Notes: generated by a model not told the origin, from the letters alone. Positions 23,881 to 33,825 are shown, counted from the first letter of the stretch. The stretch is DNA of 64,000 nt from Mycoplasma bradburyae (GCF_024339025.1 NZ_CP101415.1:744001-808000), one strand, 5' to 3'. A program made the numbers and translations.

Positions 23881-24424
23881 GTTCTTTTATTTCAGATAAA
23901 TCTTTTTTTAAAAGAGATAAATATCTAAATAAACTTTTGTTGTTTCCATAAGGAATTCCAAGTTTTTTACACAACTTAATTCTTTTTATTTTTGTATCTA
24001 GATTTAAAGATAAATATTCTATCCAAGATATAGTTTTCGTATTATCTAAATCAGAACTTATTAAATTATTAAACGCTTTTAAGATAGATTCATTACTAGC
24101 TTCAGCAATTCCTTTCTTTTTTGAATCTTTTAGTTCATTTATATCGATAAAAGCTTCTTTATATTTTTTTAACTCTTTAATAAGTCTAGATCGGATTTTT
24201 TTACCTTGATAATCTGGGTCTAAAAATAAAATAACACCTTTAGTTAAACTTAATTCCTTAATCAAATTAATTTTTTCATTAGATATTTCGGATCCATTTG
24301 TCTCTATCGTTTCGCAATCAAAAATACCTTTAAGTTTAACGGTATCAGTTTTACCTTCTACAATGATTATTTCATTTATTCTAGGTTTTCTAGAATTTTC
24401 TTTAAATCTGGTGATTTCGCTCAT
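23864..24424 (-). CDS. rnmV: Ribonuclease M5 (5S rRNA maturation)
   Basis: A 186-residue Toprim-domain nuclease. Residues 15-35 show INEIIIVEGKTDTVKLKG (Toprim Glu), and FLDPDYQGKKIRSRL is the Asp-x-Asp part. This layout and length fit RNase M5, which trims 5S rRNA precursor in Gram-positive bacteria and mollicutes. It overlaps the 3' end of prs by 49 bases on the same strand and the tail of dinB by 17 bases on the opposite strand. Confidence 0.88.
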   Translation of the reverse strand: MSEITRFKENSRKPRINEIIIVEGKTDTVKLKGIFDCETIETNGSEISNEKINLIKELSLTKGVILFLDPDYQGKKIRSRLIKELKKYKEAFIDINELKDSKKKGIAEASNESILKAFNNLISSDLDNTKTISWIEYLSLNLDTKIKRIKLCKKLGIPYGNNKSLFRYLSLLKKDLSEIKELISDI

Positions 24425-25398
24425 TCTTGATAAAGTGTATAAACATCACTAATTGAACCACCATTCATATAAGCTTCCAATACTAAACTATAAAAGTGGT
24501 CTAATTTAACAACTTTAAATTGTTTTTTATCTTTAAGATTTTTTGCTGATTGATCAATTGTATCGGTTATATAAATCTCATCGATTTCTTTGTTTTTATA
24601 ACACTCATCAAATAATTCAATTGCATTTTTATTTAACAATCCATGAGTTGCCATTACTAAAACTTTTTTAGCTCCATTTTTATGAAGTAATTTAGCTGCA
24701 GACATAATCGTTCCACCTGTGTCGATCATATCGTCAACTAAAATACAACATTTGTTAGAAACTTCACCTAAAATATTAATTGATTCAGCAACATTTGGTT
24801 TAGGTCTTCTTTTATCAATAATAGCTAAAGGAACGTTAATTGATTCAGCTATTTTTCTAGCTCTTTTAACACCACCATAATCAGGTGAAACCACAACTAA
24901 ATCATCAATTTTATTATTAACCAAAACGTGGCACAACAAAACAAATGAAGCTTTTAAGGTATCAACCGGAATATCAAAGAAACCTTGCGTTTGATCGCTA
25001 TGAATATCAGTCAATGTAACTCTATCAGCTCCAGCCTTAGTTATTAAATCAGCTACCAATTTAGAAGTTATCGGTTCTCTACCCGCTGATTTACGATCTT
25101 GTCTAGCGTAACCATAATAAGGCATTAATGCTGTTATTGATTTAGCTGAAGCGCGTTTAGCAGAATCAATAGCAACTAATAGTTCCATTAAGTTATCATT
25201 CACTGGAGAGTTAGTTGATTGTATAAAAATCACATCTTTATTTCTTAAGGTGCAATCTGGTCTAACAAAAATTTCTCCATCAGCAAATCTTTGAATCGTA
25301 ATGTCACCAGGCTCAATACCTAATCTAGAACAAACAGATTCTGTTAATTTTTTAGAGGCAGATAAGCCAAAGATTATATGATTTGATTTTATATGCAT
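24376..25398 (-). CDS. prs: Ribose-phosphate pyrophosphokinase (PRPP synthase)
   Basis: A 340-residue class I PRPP synthase making phosphoribosyl pyrophosphate from ribose 5-phosphate and ATP. Motifs: FADGEIFVRPDCTLRNKDV near the N-terminus, YYGYARQDRK (ATP binding), DIHSDQTQGFFDIP, and the PRPP loop VDDMIDTGGT. The apparent stop at 24421-24423 is UGA, read as Trp, so the protein runs 15 further residues to TAA at 24376-24378 and overlaps the start of rnmV. PRPP feeds the NAMPT-type salvage enzyme encoded at 57933-59321. Confidence 0.95.
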
Positions 25399-25633
25399 TG
25401 TTAATTATTAATATAACAATTTTATATTAATTAATATATCTAGTTAACCAAATTGCAAGTAAAAATAAAGATTTTTATTTAGTCATTTACTGAAATTTAA
25501 AAAAGCGGTGTTTATTTTTTTTGATTAAATATTTTAGAAGATTTTTAATTTTTTAACATTAGTTTTTATAAAAAATTATTAGTTATTTAACAACTAAATA
25601 TAAGACCATGTAAAATAAATTAAATATAAAAAT

Positions 25634-25656
25634 ATATATCTTTGACAAAGATATAT
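25634..25656. repeat. Perfect 11-bp inverted repeat with a one-base spacer
   Basis: ATATATCTTTG (25634-25644) and CAAAGATATAT (25646-25656) are exact complements around a single A. The tiny spacer argues against an RNA hairpin terminator and suggests a protein-binding palindrome. It lies about 236 bases upstream of the prs start. Confidence 0.5.
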
Positions 25657-25682
25657 TTTAAATCTAATTAAATATCATTTAA

Positions 25683-25710
25683 AAACCCATTAATTTAAAT
25701 TAATGGGTTT
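25683..25710. terminator. Perfect palindromic hairpin, probable two-way terminator
   Basis: AAACCCATTAATTT is followed directly by its exact complement AAATTAATGGGTTT. T-rich sequence follows in both directions (TGTTTT on plus; extra T after the stem on minus). It probably ends minus-strand transcripts from the 25.9-26.6 kb genes before prs. Confidence 0.7.
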
Positions 25711-25890
25711 TGTTTTAAACATTTATTTAATCTTATTTTCTATGATTTAAGTTTTCTTCTTAATTACTTTTCTTCAATTAGTCATCTTCAACTTTAAATC
25801 AAACAGAAACTATTATTAATTTCTATATGAATAATTGTCTTATTGTCGCTAATTAAATGAATTTATGAAAGGATATTCATATCTATTTTC

Positions 25891-26267
25891 TTAAAGATAG
25901 AATTCCCTATTGCTATACTCATTACCATTATTATCAATGATAAAATGCCGCGAACCAAAGGAATAAAAAACTACTAAAACTGCAGCTAAAATCGCAATCC
26001 CTCTTAGCGTGCCGATATTTTCTAATATTAAGAAATGACTATTCATTTCTAATTTGTATTTAATGAACCATTTTTTATAGCTATAGGCATTACATAAATT
26101 TATGAAACTATGAAAATAGTAAATATTGTTACAGCTATTATAATCATGGATATAAGATAAGTATCTTTAGTAGAATCTGTAGATTTCAGAGAATCACCAT
26201 TAAATACAACTACTTTAACAAGTATTAATACAATATATATTAATTCTATCAACGTTGAAATGATCAT
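25891..26267 (-). pseudogene. Decayed small membrane protein frames
   Basis: Two short minus-strand frames lie here. One (26100-26267, 55 residues) has two hydrophobic segments: STLIELIYIVLILVKVVVF and YLISMIIIAVTIFTIFIVS. It ends at TAA inside the second segment, after which the same frame stays open briefly (IYVMPIAIKNGSLNTN). The other (25891-26046, 51 residues) has one segment, TLRGIAILAAVLVVFYSF, and after its TAA continues for 13 plausible residues. Neither has a good ribosome-binding site. They look like remains of one or two membrane genes, though short real proteins cannot be excluded. No family recognised. Confidence 0.4.
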
Positions 26268-26372
26268 ACATATCAGAATTGATATGCAACTTGACCCTAA
26301 ATTTTTAGTCTGACTTTTTAAAAAATTTTATTTAAATCTTTTTAATTGATTACAAATTTAATAAAAGTTAAA

Positions 26373-26587
26373 TTATGCTTTTCAATCAGATATTAATTGA
26401 CCATTTTCATCTTTCATTTTTCCACATATAGCTAAGACAAAATCAATCATTGCTCAAATTCCTAATCCACCTGCGGTTAATAATTTAGCTATACCTAAAC
26501 CTATACGTCCAGCATAGAATCTATCAACGCCTAGCCCTCCTAAAAAAACGATAATAAAGATAAAACAAGTCTACTTTTTTGACTCAT
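26373..26587 (-). pseudogene. TM2-domain membrane protein, frame broken at a T7 run
   Basis: A small TM2-domain protein. From ATG 26585-26587 (GGAG about 10 bases upstream) the frame reads SQKSRLVLSLLSFF and then hits TAG. Shifting by one base at A7 26542-26548 (T7 in the gene) gives the TM2 signature: LGGLGVDRFYAGRIGLGIAK, then TAGGLGIWAMIDFVLAICG, ending ISDWKA at TAA 26373-26375. An extra T restores a 71-residue protein with no other change. The domain has two membrane helices and a DRF motif; its role is poorly known. Possible causes: sequencing undercall, switching by slippage, or decay. Confidence 0.7.
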
Positions 26588-26683
26588 AAATTATTTTCTC
26601 CAATAAATAATTAAATTCTTATTAATTTGGATTCAGATAAATCTAAATTAAATAAATATGTTAATTTCTTTAACACACACAAA

Positions 26684-26703
26684 TTATATATATATATATA
26701 ATT
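26684..26703. repeat. (TA)n dinucleotide tract
   Basis: About nine TA units upstream of the TM2 gene, between it and the terminator of the lipoprotein gene. Such tracts vary in length by slippage and could affect promoter spacing or DNA melting. Confidence 0.5.
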
Positions 26704-26753
26704 GCAAGTCATAAGATCGATTTTAAGCAAAAATGCTCGATTATTTTAATAAA

Positions 26754-26779
26754 AAAGGTACACCGTAGTGTACCTTTTA
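26754..26779 (-). terminator. Terminator of the BMP lipoprotein gene
   Basis: Stem AAAAGGTACAC / GTGTACCTTTT with a CGTA loop. On the minus strand it is followed by TTTTTTATT. It lies about 25 bases after the stop at 26802. Confidence 0.85.
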
Positions 26780-26801
26780 TTTAGATTTTTAAGTCTCTTA
26801 A

Positions 26802-28571
26802 TTATCTTAGTTTAGAGAATACAAATGTTTTCTTAGATTGATTTAATAATTCGCCTGTTGCTTGTTGTTTAGAAGAAGCTAATAATGCGCTAGCGTGACT
26901 TAAAGCGTTATTATTTCCTTCAATAGTTAATACAGGTAATAATTTAGCATCAGCTTCAATTTTAGTTTTGAAAGTTATTAATTCGTTACCTTTAATTACT
27001 CATCTTGTCTTATCAGATTCAGAAGAAAATAAAGTAGAAGTACCAGCTAAAATTTTAACGTATTGTTCTAAGATAGATTGCTTATTACTATCAGTTACAG
27101 TAACTAATGCAGATGATTCAATTTGCTTAGGTTCATTTGATGTAGTTGCAGTAGTAGTTGCTTCTGCGGTAGCTCCTGAATCACCTGACATTGTTGCTGC
27201 TCCAGTGCCTGTGCTAGATTCACCTGCAGCCGCAGGATCTGCTCTTAATGTTGAAGCTCTAGTTGATGAATTCATTTCAGCCATCATCATATTCATAGAC
27301 GAGCTATTCGTTCCGGTGTCAGCTGATACTGAACCGCCAGCTTCAGCTGTAACTGTAGCTTCAGTATCTTTAAATAATTTAGCTAAATCCGGTAAGTATG
27401 CTAATCCTGCGTTTGATAATGAAACACCATTGTTAGCTAATGAAGCTAGGTTATTTCAACCGTATCCATAGAATCCATTATACACCTTACCATCTTTAAT
27501 AGCTTTTAAAGTTGAATATACAGCAACATCTAACGCTTTAACAGTTGAGAAAGCGATGGTTTTTCCTCCAGGAGCGCCTTGTAAAGCTTGAGTAGTTGCT
27601 AAATTTTCTTGAGCAGTATCAACACCGATTAATTGAGCTTTGTGTTGTTCTTTTTTAGATAAAATAGCTGATTGACTTAAAGCTGTTTGAGGACCAGCAA
27701 CTGGATAAACTAATGAAGCACCGTTATCTAATAAACCATCAGTAATTGTTGTAGCTTTTTGTTCAGTGTTACTGAATGATCCTGATACATCAGCAGCTAA
27801 ACTATCACGAGCTCCATCATTTTGTGTTTTATTAGAACTTATTCAAGATAATTTTTTAAATCCTTTAACTTTTGGTTGAACGTATTCATTAAAGAATATA
27901 GCACCTAATCTAAATCCATTTAAGAAACTAACTGTAGAAGGAAGAGCTAATCCAACAAATGAACCAATTCCATATGTTTCTTTTCCATCTACCATTACAG
28001 TTTTGAAGAAACCAGAATTTTTATTTACTAAAACTCCAGCAGCAATACCAGTTAAGAAAGCAGCGCTTTCAGTTTGGAAAGTTATAGCTGAGATATTAGT
28101 ACCATTTGTTTTAGAGATAACACCATCAACGAAAATAAATCCAAAGTCTTTAAATTCATTGTAATAAGCAGTGTTATCTAGAATCTTATTTAAAGCAGAT
28201 TCTTGATTAAACCCAGTAGCTACAGCAACTAAAGAACCTTCATTTTTAATTTGTCTGTAAGTGTTGATTCTCTTATCATCAGTATCACCAGGTCTCTTTC
28301 ATAAACCATCGTTTACTGAAATACTACTACTATTAGCTTGTGGAATGTCAATCATTAATTCTTTTTTATAGAAATCTCTAATTCCATTAAAAGAACTTTC
28401 AGAGAATGATTGGTCAGCTAAAGTTGATGAATCATTAGATACTACCAACTGAACTGAAGATTTATAAGAAAGTGAAGCTCCACAAGATGCTAGAGTAGCT
28501 CCTGCGATTGAAGCAGCACCTGCGATCCCTAAAGCAGTTGTTATTTTTTTAACTTTAGTTTTATTTTTCAT
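26802..28571 (-). CDS. BMP-family (PnrA-like) nucleoside-binding lipoprotein
   Basis: A 589-residue lipoprotein. The signal peptide ends at lipobox ATLASC (Cys near 30). The body resembles basic membrane protein/PnrA substrate-binding proteins of nucleoside ABC importers: SLVAVATGFNQESAL, FGFIFVDGVISKTNG, FQTESAAFLTGIAAGVLV and LLDNGASLVYPVAGPQT are typical blocks. Near residues 420-490 there is a Met/Ser/Thr/Ala-rich low-complexity insert (SSMNMMMAEMNSS, then a Thr/Ala/Gly-rich run) that ordinary BMP proteins lack. ATG 28569-28571 is preceded by GAAGG. The cognate permease genes are not in this window. It probably delivers purine nucleosides to a nucleotide-auxotrophic cell. Confidence 0.85.
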
Positions 28572-28609
28572 AAATTATCGTATGTACCTTCAAATATTTA
28601 CTTAATCTT

Positions 28610-28615
28610 ATTATA
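28610..28615 (-). promoter_or_regulatory. -10 box for the BMP lipoprotein
   Basis: TATAAT on the minus strand within TATATATAATAAG, about 40 bases upstream of ATG 28571, with GAAGG as ribosome-binding site between them. Confidence 0.5.
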
Positions 28616-28986
28616 TATATTAATGCGATAAATTAACCAAAACTTTTTTAAAAACATTAAATATTGGTTATTTATTACTAATATAATCCAATAATTTTCT
28701 TTGAATACTTTGGCATAATCATAAATTATATATCTAGTTTTATTGTTAATTTAGATTAAGACAAAATAATATCTAATATGCTTTATTAATAAAGAAATTT
28801 GAATATCAATTTAATTAAATAAAATAGTTTTTAATTTCAATAAATGTGTTTTTCTTTCTTTTTAAATGCGAGATATATAGATCTAATAGTAAGATCAGAA
28901 TTGAAAAAATAATATCATTTCTAAATTTAGATATTTTTCAATTATAACTATTACATAGTTAATAAACACAACTAGATCATTGAGCT
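28616..28986. other. Divergent intergenic region between lipoprotein and thyA
   Basis: About 370 bases without a gene on either strand. It holds an inverted repeat (AATTGAAAAA 28899-28908 / TTTTTCAATT 28934-28943) immediately before TATAAC (28944-28949), a candidate -10 box for thyA about 40 bases upstream of its ATG. No Shine-Dalgarno is visible before thyA. Confidence 0.4.
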
Positions 28987-29856
28987 ATGAAAACTTATTT
29001 AAATTTATTAGAAAAAGTAAAAAACGAAGGTGAAATTAAAAAAGATCGAACTGATACTGGCACTATCTCTTACTTTGGTACACAAGCTAGGTATGATTTA
29101 AGAGAAGGGTTTCCATTGCTAACAACAAAAAAGATGGCTTGAAAAGCTATTTGCCATGAATTGTTGTGATTTCTTAAAGGTGATACGAATATTAAATACT
29201 TAGTTGATCGCAATGTTAATATCTGAAATGAATGACCTTACGAGATTTTTAAAAAATCTAATGATTATAATCAAGAAAGCTTAAAAGAATTTGTAGAAAA
29301 AATAAAAAACGACGGTAAATTTGCTGAAAAATACGGAAAATTGGGTCCGGTTTATGGAAAACAATGACGCGATTTTTTTGGTATTGATCAAATAAAATGA
29401 GTTGTTGATGAAATTAAGAAAAATCCGTTTTCAAGAAGATTAATTGTAAGCGCTTGAAATCCAGCAGAAATTAAAGATATGACATTACCCCCTTGTCATA
29501 GTTTTTTTCAATTTTTCGTGAACGAAAAAAGGGAATTATCACTTCAACTATACCAAAGAAGTGGTGATATGTTTCTAGGCGTCCCTTTTAATATAGCTTC
29601 GTATAGTTTGTTACTCTTAATGGTAGCTCAAGTAAGCGATTTAAAAGTCGGCGAATTTATTCATACAATTGGCGATACTCATATTTATTTAAATCATATT
29701 GATCAGGTAAATATTCAATTAAAAAGACAACCAAAAAAATCACCTAAAGTTATTTTGAATCCTGAAATAAAAGATATCTTCAAATTTACGTTTGAAGATA
29801 TCACTTTAGAAGGCTATGAATACGATGAAGCAATTAAAGCTAAGGTGGCTGTCTAA
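28987..29856 (+). CDS. thyA: Thymidylate synthase
   Basis: A 289-residue ThyA that makes dTMP from dUMP with methylene-tetrahydrofolate, producing dihydrofolate. Visible motifs: [14 protein letters not shown], the catalytic Cys in [42 protein letters not shown] and the C-terminal IKAKVAV. Many Trp at conserved sites are UGA, a good internal proof of code 4. The TAA stop shares its final A with the ATG of the next gene (TAATG at 29854-29858), so the dihydrofolate it makes is handled by the directly coupled gene. Confidence 0.97.
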
Positions 29857-30806
29857 TGATTAAATTAATTGTAGCTGTTGATCAAAATAACCTTATTGGC
29901 GATAAGGATAAAATGCCATGGCATATTAAAGAAGAATTTGTTCATTTTAGAAATACAACTATTCATCATGCATTATTATTCGGTAAGAGAACTTTATTGG
30001 GTTTAAAGTCAAAACTTAAAAATCGCAAAATTTATGTTTTAAGTAACGTTGATCAACCTATGGCTGATCATACAATCCATAATGATAAGGAATTGTTAGA
30101 TTTATTTAACGAATATAAAGATAGCGAAAAAATTCTCTTTATAGCAGGCGGTAAATCAGTTTATGAAAAATATTATATGTACGCTGACGAGATCATAATA
30201 TCTAGAATTAAAAATTCATATAAAGGAGATGTTTATCTTAATTTAGATCTAAGTAATTACCGATTAATAAAAACGATAGATTTTAACGAATTCACCGTCG
30301 AATATTGAAATAAAAATTCTTCCAATAATAACTTAAATCCTAATGCTATTTCTTGAGATGAATATTTTATGATGTTAGCTAAAACATCAGCAATGCGTTC
30401 AAAAGATCCATCAACTCAAGTTGGTGCATGTGTGGTTAATGATAAAAAATACGTAATAGGCTTAGGGTATAACGGAATGCCTAAAGGTTTAGATAACATC
30501 TTTCCTTGAAAAAGGGAAGATGAAGACCCTTCAAAGACTAAATACCCTTATGTAATTCATGCTGAAATAAACGCTATTTTAAATACTAGTACTATTATTA
30601 AAGATTGCACTCTTTATACAAACTTGTTTCCTTGTTCTAATTGCGCAAAAACTATTGTTCAGAGTGGAATTATTGAAGTTGTTTATGAAGATAATAAATA
30701 CGAACACTTGCCTGATAATAAGATATCAACATTCATTTTGGAAAGCGCTGGAATTAAATTAAGGCAACATAAGATCAGTCATAAAATAATTAAAGAAAAT
30801 AGTTAG
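29856..30806 (+). CDS. Fused dihydrofolate reductase and dCMP deaminase
   Basis: A 316-residue bifunctional protein in one open frame; the apparent stop at 30306-30308 is UGA, read as Trp 151. Residues 1-155 are [24 protein letters not shown], acidic Glu27 at the substrate site, and [14 protein letters not shown]. Residues 166-316 are a zinc-dependent dCMP deaminase: [11 protein letters not shown], the zinc/catalytic HAE at 235-237 and PCSNC at 259-263. A short Asn/Ser linker joins them. Deaminase makes dUMP for ThyA, and DHFR recycles the folate. If the UGA were read as stop, DHFR would end normally and the deaminase would lack a start, so fusion is favoured. Confidence 0.9.
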
Positions 30807-30886
30807 TTTTGTTTAATATTTTTTTAAAAATACGCGGTAAAATAGCTATTTTTTTCAAAAATTAATATATTAAAATAATAATAGAT

Positions 30887-31588
30887 TTATTTAGAAAATT
30901 CATTTTCAAATCATTCTAGTATTACTTGATATGAATGATTTATTAATTCTTCTTTATTAAGAATTAATTCTTTATTATTTTTCTTATCAAATACTTTAAA
31001 ACGATAATCCACTTTATCTAAAACATGATCTGATAATTGATCATCTAACTTTTTATTCAATTCATTTAACTTTACATAGTCTGATATGACTTTGTAAATT
31101 TTTAAATTTTTAAAGTTGTTGATATGACACACTTGAGCTATTGCACAAGCTTCCATTTCTAATACATCAATAGGTATATTAAGTTTCGAAATTATTGCTT
31201 CGTAGTTAAAACGATTTATAAAACTATCGGTTGTTAAACAAGTATAACTTCCGTTTTTTAATTCGTATGATGCTGGTAATTTTGGTATTTGTCCAAACTC
31301 GTAATTAAAATAAGTAACATCTACATCGCCATAAACCAATTTATTTATTTCAATTAATTCAGCTGGTTTTAATTGATGATTTATTGATCCAGAAATTCCA
31401 ATATTAATAATATTTTTATAACAATCCAGATCAATTATATGCTGAGTGCAACTTGCTGCGTTTGTTTTACCGATACCAGAAATAGCAATGTCTACATCAC
31501 CAATTTTTTCAGAACTGTAAATGAAATTAGAATTACTATTCTTTTTATAGTCGTATTGTTTGAATATTAAATCAACTTCATCAAACAT
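30887..31588 (-). CDS. mtnN: 5'-methylthioadenosine/S-adenosylhomocysteine nucleosidase
   Basis: A 233-residue MTA/SAH nucleosidase-like protein that recycles by-products of SAM reactions. Motifs: ISGIGKTNAASCTQ, NIGISGSI and the substrate Glu region IDVLEMEACAIAQVC with the following ISDYV (catalytic Asp). The listed start is ATG 31588, but the expected first strand (KKYIIIAAM in frame) is encoded just upstream with no ATG, GTG or TTG, so an ATA or ATT start at about 31595-31606 is likely. The frame ends at TAA 30887-30889 after a UGA Trp. It is the last gene of the parE-parC run. Confidence 0.85.
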
Positions 31589-31619
31589 TGCGGCTATAAT
31601 TATATATTTTTTGTTTGGG

Positions 31620-32714
31620 TTATTTTTGTTCGTTTTTCATTTGAACATATTTCCTAATTTGATCATGAGTTAATTGAAATGCTTGATGAATATTTTTATA
31701 AGCTAAAGCTTTAGCTTTATTAATTTTAAAGTAACGATTAATATCTTGTTTCACTCTATGAGATTCTAATTTATCAGCTAAATAAACAATTTTTTCCAAT
31801 GGAGTGGGTTCTTCTGTATTTATTATTGTGTGATAATAAATCGAATTAAGTAATTCTTCATCTTGATATCCAAATTGATTTTTTAAAATTCAAGCTGCTA
31901 CATATCCATGTAGGACTCTGTAGTCAGAATCGTTTTCATAAGGTTCAGGATTAATATTTTTATCGAATTTATCACGATAATATAGCATAGTTTTTTCATC
32001 TAATTCTTTAGCTAAATCATGATAACAGCCAGCAATATATGCTTTTTGACTTAAATTTGGATAATTAAAATGAGCAAATCTTCTGGCTAAATTACCGACC
32101 CTAAGGCAGTGTTCGTATCTTGTTGAAGATTTTAAAAAATGTTCTAATCGATCAGTAATATATAGACCATTATCATTTATATAATCAAGATTTGTTTCAT
32201 CTATACAATTAATTACTTGTGTTCCGTTTCTAATATTAGTTGATGAGATATCTAAATTTTCGCCATCGATTTTTAAAAAATTAAATTTTTTAATATTTTC
32301 ATGATCTTTGAATTCATTATTTCTTAAATAATAAAGCATTTGACAATCTTTTGCCATTGTTTCAGCTTCATCTCATAAGTGAAATTTTTCTAGATTATCA
32401 CTACCGATTAAAAAATAAATTTGAGCATCTTGAAATTTTTCTTTAAAATATTTAACTGTTAAATATGATTTCTCATTTTGAATGTTCAATTCATATCAAT
32501 TAAAGTGAAATTTATCGTTCTTTTTAACGATATTTTGAATCATTCTTTTACGATGAATGTCACTAATTTTAAAAGCCTCTTTAAAAGTTGATTTATAGGT
32601 TGGAACAAAATAAATTCGATCAGCATTTAATTGTTCTAATGCTTTTGTTGCTATGTGAACATGTCCATTATGAATCGGATTAAAACTACCACCAAAAATT
32701 ATTATTTTTTTCAT
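31620..32714 (-). CDS. nadD: Nicotinate-nucleotide adenylyltransferase fused to a YqeK-type HD hydrolase
   Basis: A 364-residue two-domain protein. Residues 1-190 are NadD: GGSFNPIHNGH (nucleotide-binding HxGH) and ISSTNIRNG (ISST.IR signature). Residues 195-364 are an HD-domain phosphohydrolase like YqeK: HCLRVGNLARRFA, AGCYHDLAKEL (HD metal pair), then EKIVYLADKLE. NadD makes dinucleotide from nicotinate mononucleotide and ATP; YqeK-type enzymes cleave diadenosine tetraphosphate. In Bacillus the two are neighbouring genes; here they are fused, as I recall for other mycoplasmas. UGA encodes Trp at 32493-32495. Confidence 0.93.
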
Positions 32715-32727
32715 TTTTCTATACCTA

Positions 32728-33825
32728 TTAAATCAAATTAATAATTAATAAACAATCTCTTATTTTATCTTTCTTATAAACTTCAATCTTCTTGATTCCT
32801 TTATTTAATTTAATTAAACAAACTCCATTAATTAGTAAATTATTTTGGGAATTATTTAAATCATAAGAACTAAAGTTATCGTTAGTTAGATAATTAAATT
32901 CTGTTAAATCACTGAATATATTATTGATTTTTTTATCAATTGTTTGTTCGTTATTAACTGATGTTCGATGAATTCTAAGTGCAGTTGGACAATAAAAAGT
33001 AATCGATGTTTTATCGATATTTTCATCTAAATAAACTTTTAATTTAATAAAGTCTTCGCAATAAAAAATTTGATTAGAACTGATTTGGAAGGTTATAGGA
33101 TTTTTTCATTGATGAGATATCAATCTTTTAATGCGCTTAGAATCTAATTCATAAAGTCCATTAGATTCATCTAAATAACCAGGGGTATCCAACAAACACA
33201 AACCACGCTTTTTAATCTGGTTTATTTTTAGTGTTGTATTTAAATAAGGTGAAGTTGTTAAGAATTCCTTTTTATCAATATCATTTAGCTTTAATAATTT
33301 ATTTATTAATGATGATTTACCAACATTTGATTGACCTAAAAATACCGCTTTTTTACGGTTAATATGCGCTTTTTTTACTAGTTCATCTATCTTTCTTAAA
33401 TCATAAGAAAGATAGATAGAATTAAATAAAATTTGACTATACTGTAATTCAATTCCATTGTGTTTGAGATTATTTATAATCTTTTCTTTAATTTGTTCAA
33501 GATTATTTTTTTTAGCTAAATAATCAATCTTATTAAATATAAGATAAAAACGATAAGAATTAATTAAGCGTTTTATTGTTTCTAGATCAAAGATAAAATT
33601 AGTTGGATCAACTAGATAAAAAACACAATAATTTTTTAGTTCTAATGTTTTTAGGTAGTCATCAATATCTTGTTTAACAACAATCTTTTTTTCATCAACT
33701 TTTTTATAATGTTTGAACTGAAAACAACGTTTACATAATTCAAAACGATTGATATCAACACAATAACCTAAATCATTAATGTTATCCGAAAGATAATTAC
33801 CACACCCCTGACACTTCTTATTCAT
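32728..33825 (-). CDS. yqeH: YqeH-type circularly permuted GTPase (30S assembly)
   Basis: A 365-residue GTPase needed for small-subunit assembly. It starts with a zinc finger (CQGCGNYL near 5-12, LCKRC near 30-34). The GTPase motifs are in permuted order: NKID (G4) comes before GQSNVGKSS (G1) and then LDTPGYL (G3). The C-terminal part is diverged. The stop reached under standard code (33106) is UGA, so the frame continues to TAA 32728-32730. Its ATG overlaps the parC stop by 8 bases. Confidence 0.92.

Larger units (their letters stand above)
25399..25890. other. Very AT-rich stretch without an intact gene
   Basis: About 490 bases upstream of prs. It contains two strong inverted repeats (25634-25656 and 25683-25710) and scattered short frames interrupted by TAA and TAG. 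One minus-strand frame reads LFDLKLKMTNWRKVIKKKT near 25760-25810 but is closed by stops upstream. I see no intact gene or recognisable RNA. Confidence 0.5.

Noticed and set aside
26684..26703. CRISPR-like or satellite repeat
   Set aside because: A simple TA dinucleotide tract with no spacers. No CRISPR array or cas gene was seen in the window.
26968..27471. 167-residue plus-strand frame, Ala/Val/Ser-rich
   Set aside because: Antisense shadow of the low-complexity part of the BMP lipoprotein, where the codon pattern happens to avoid stops.
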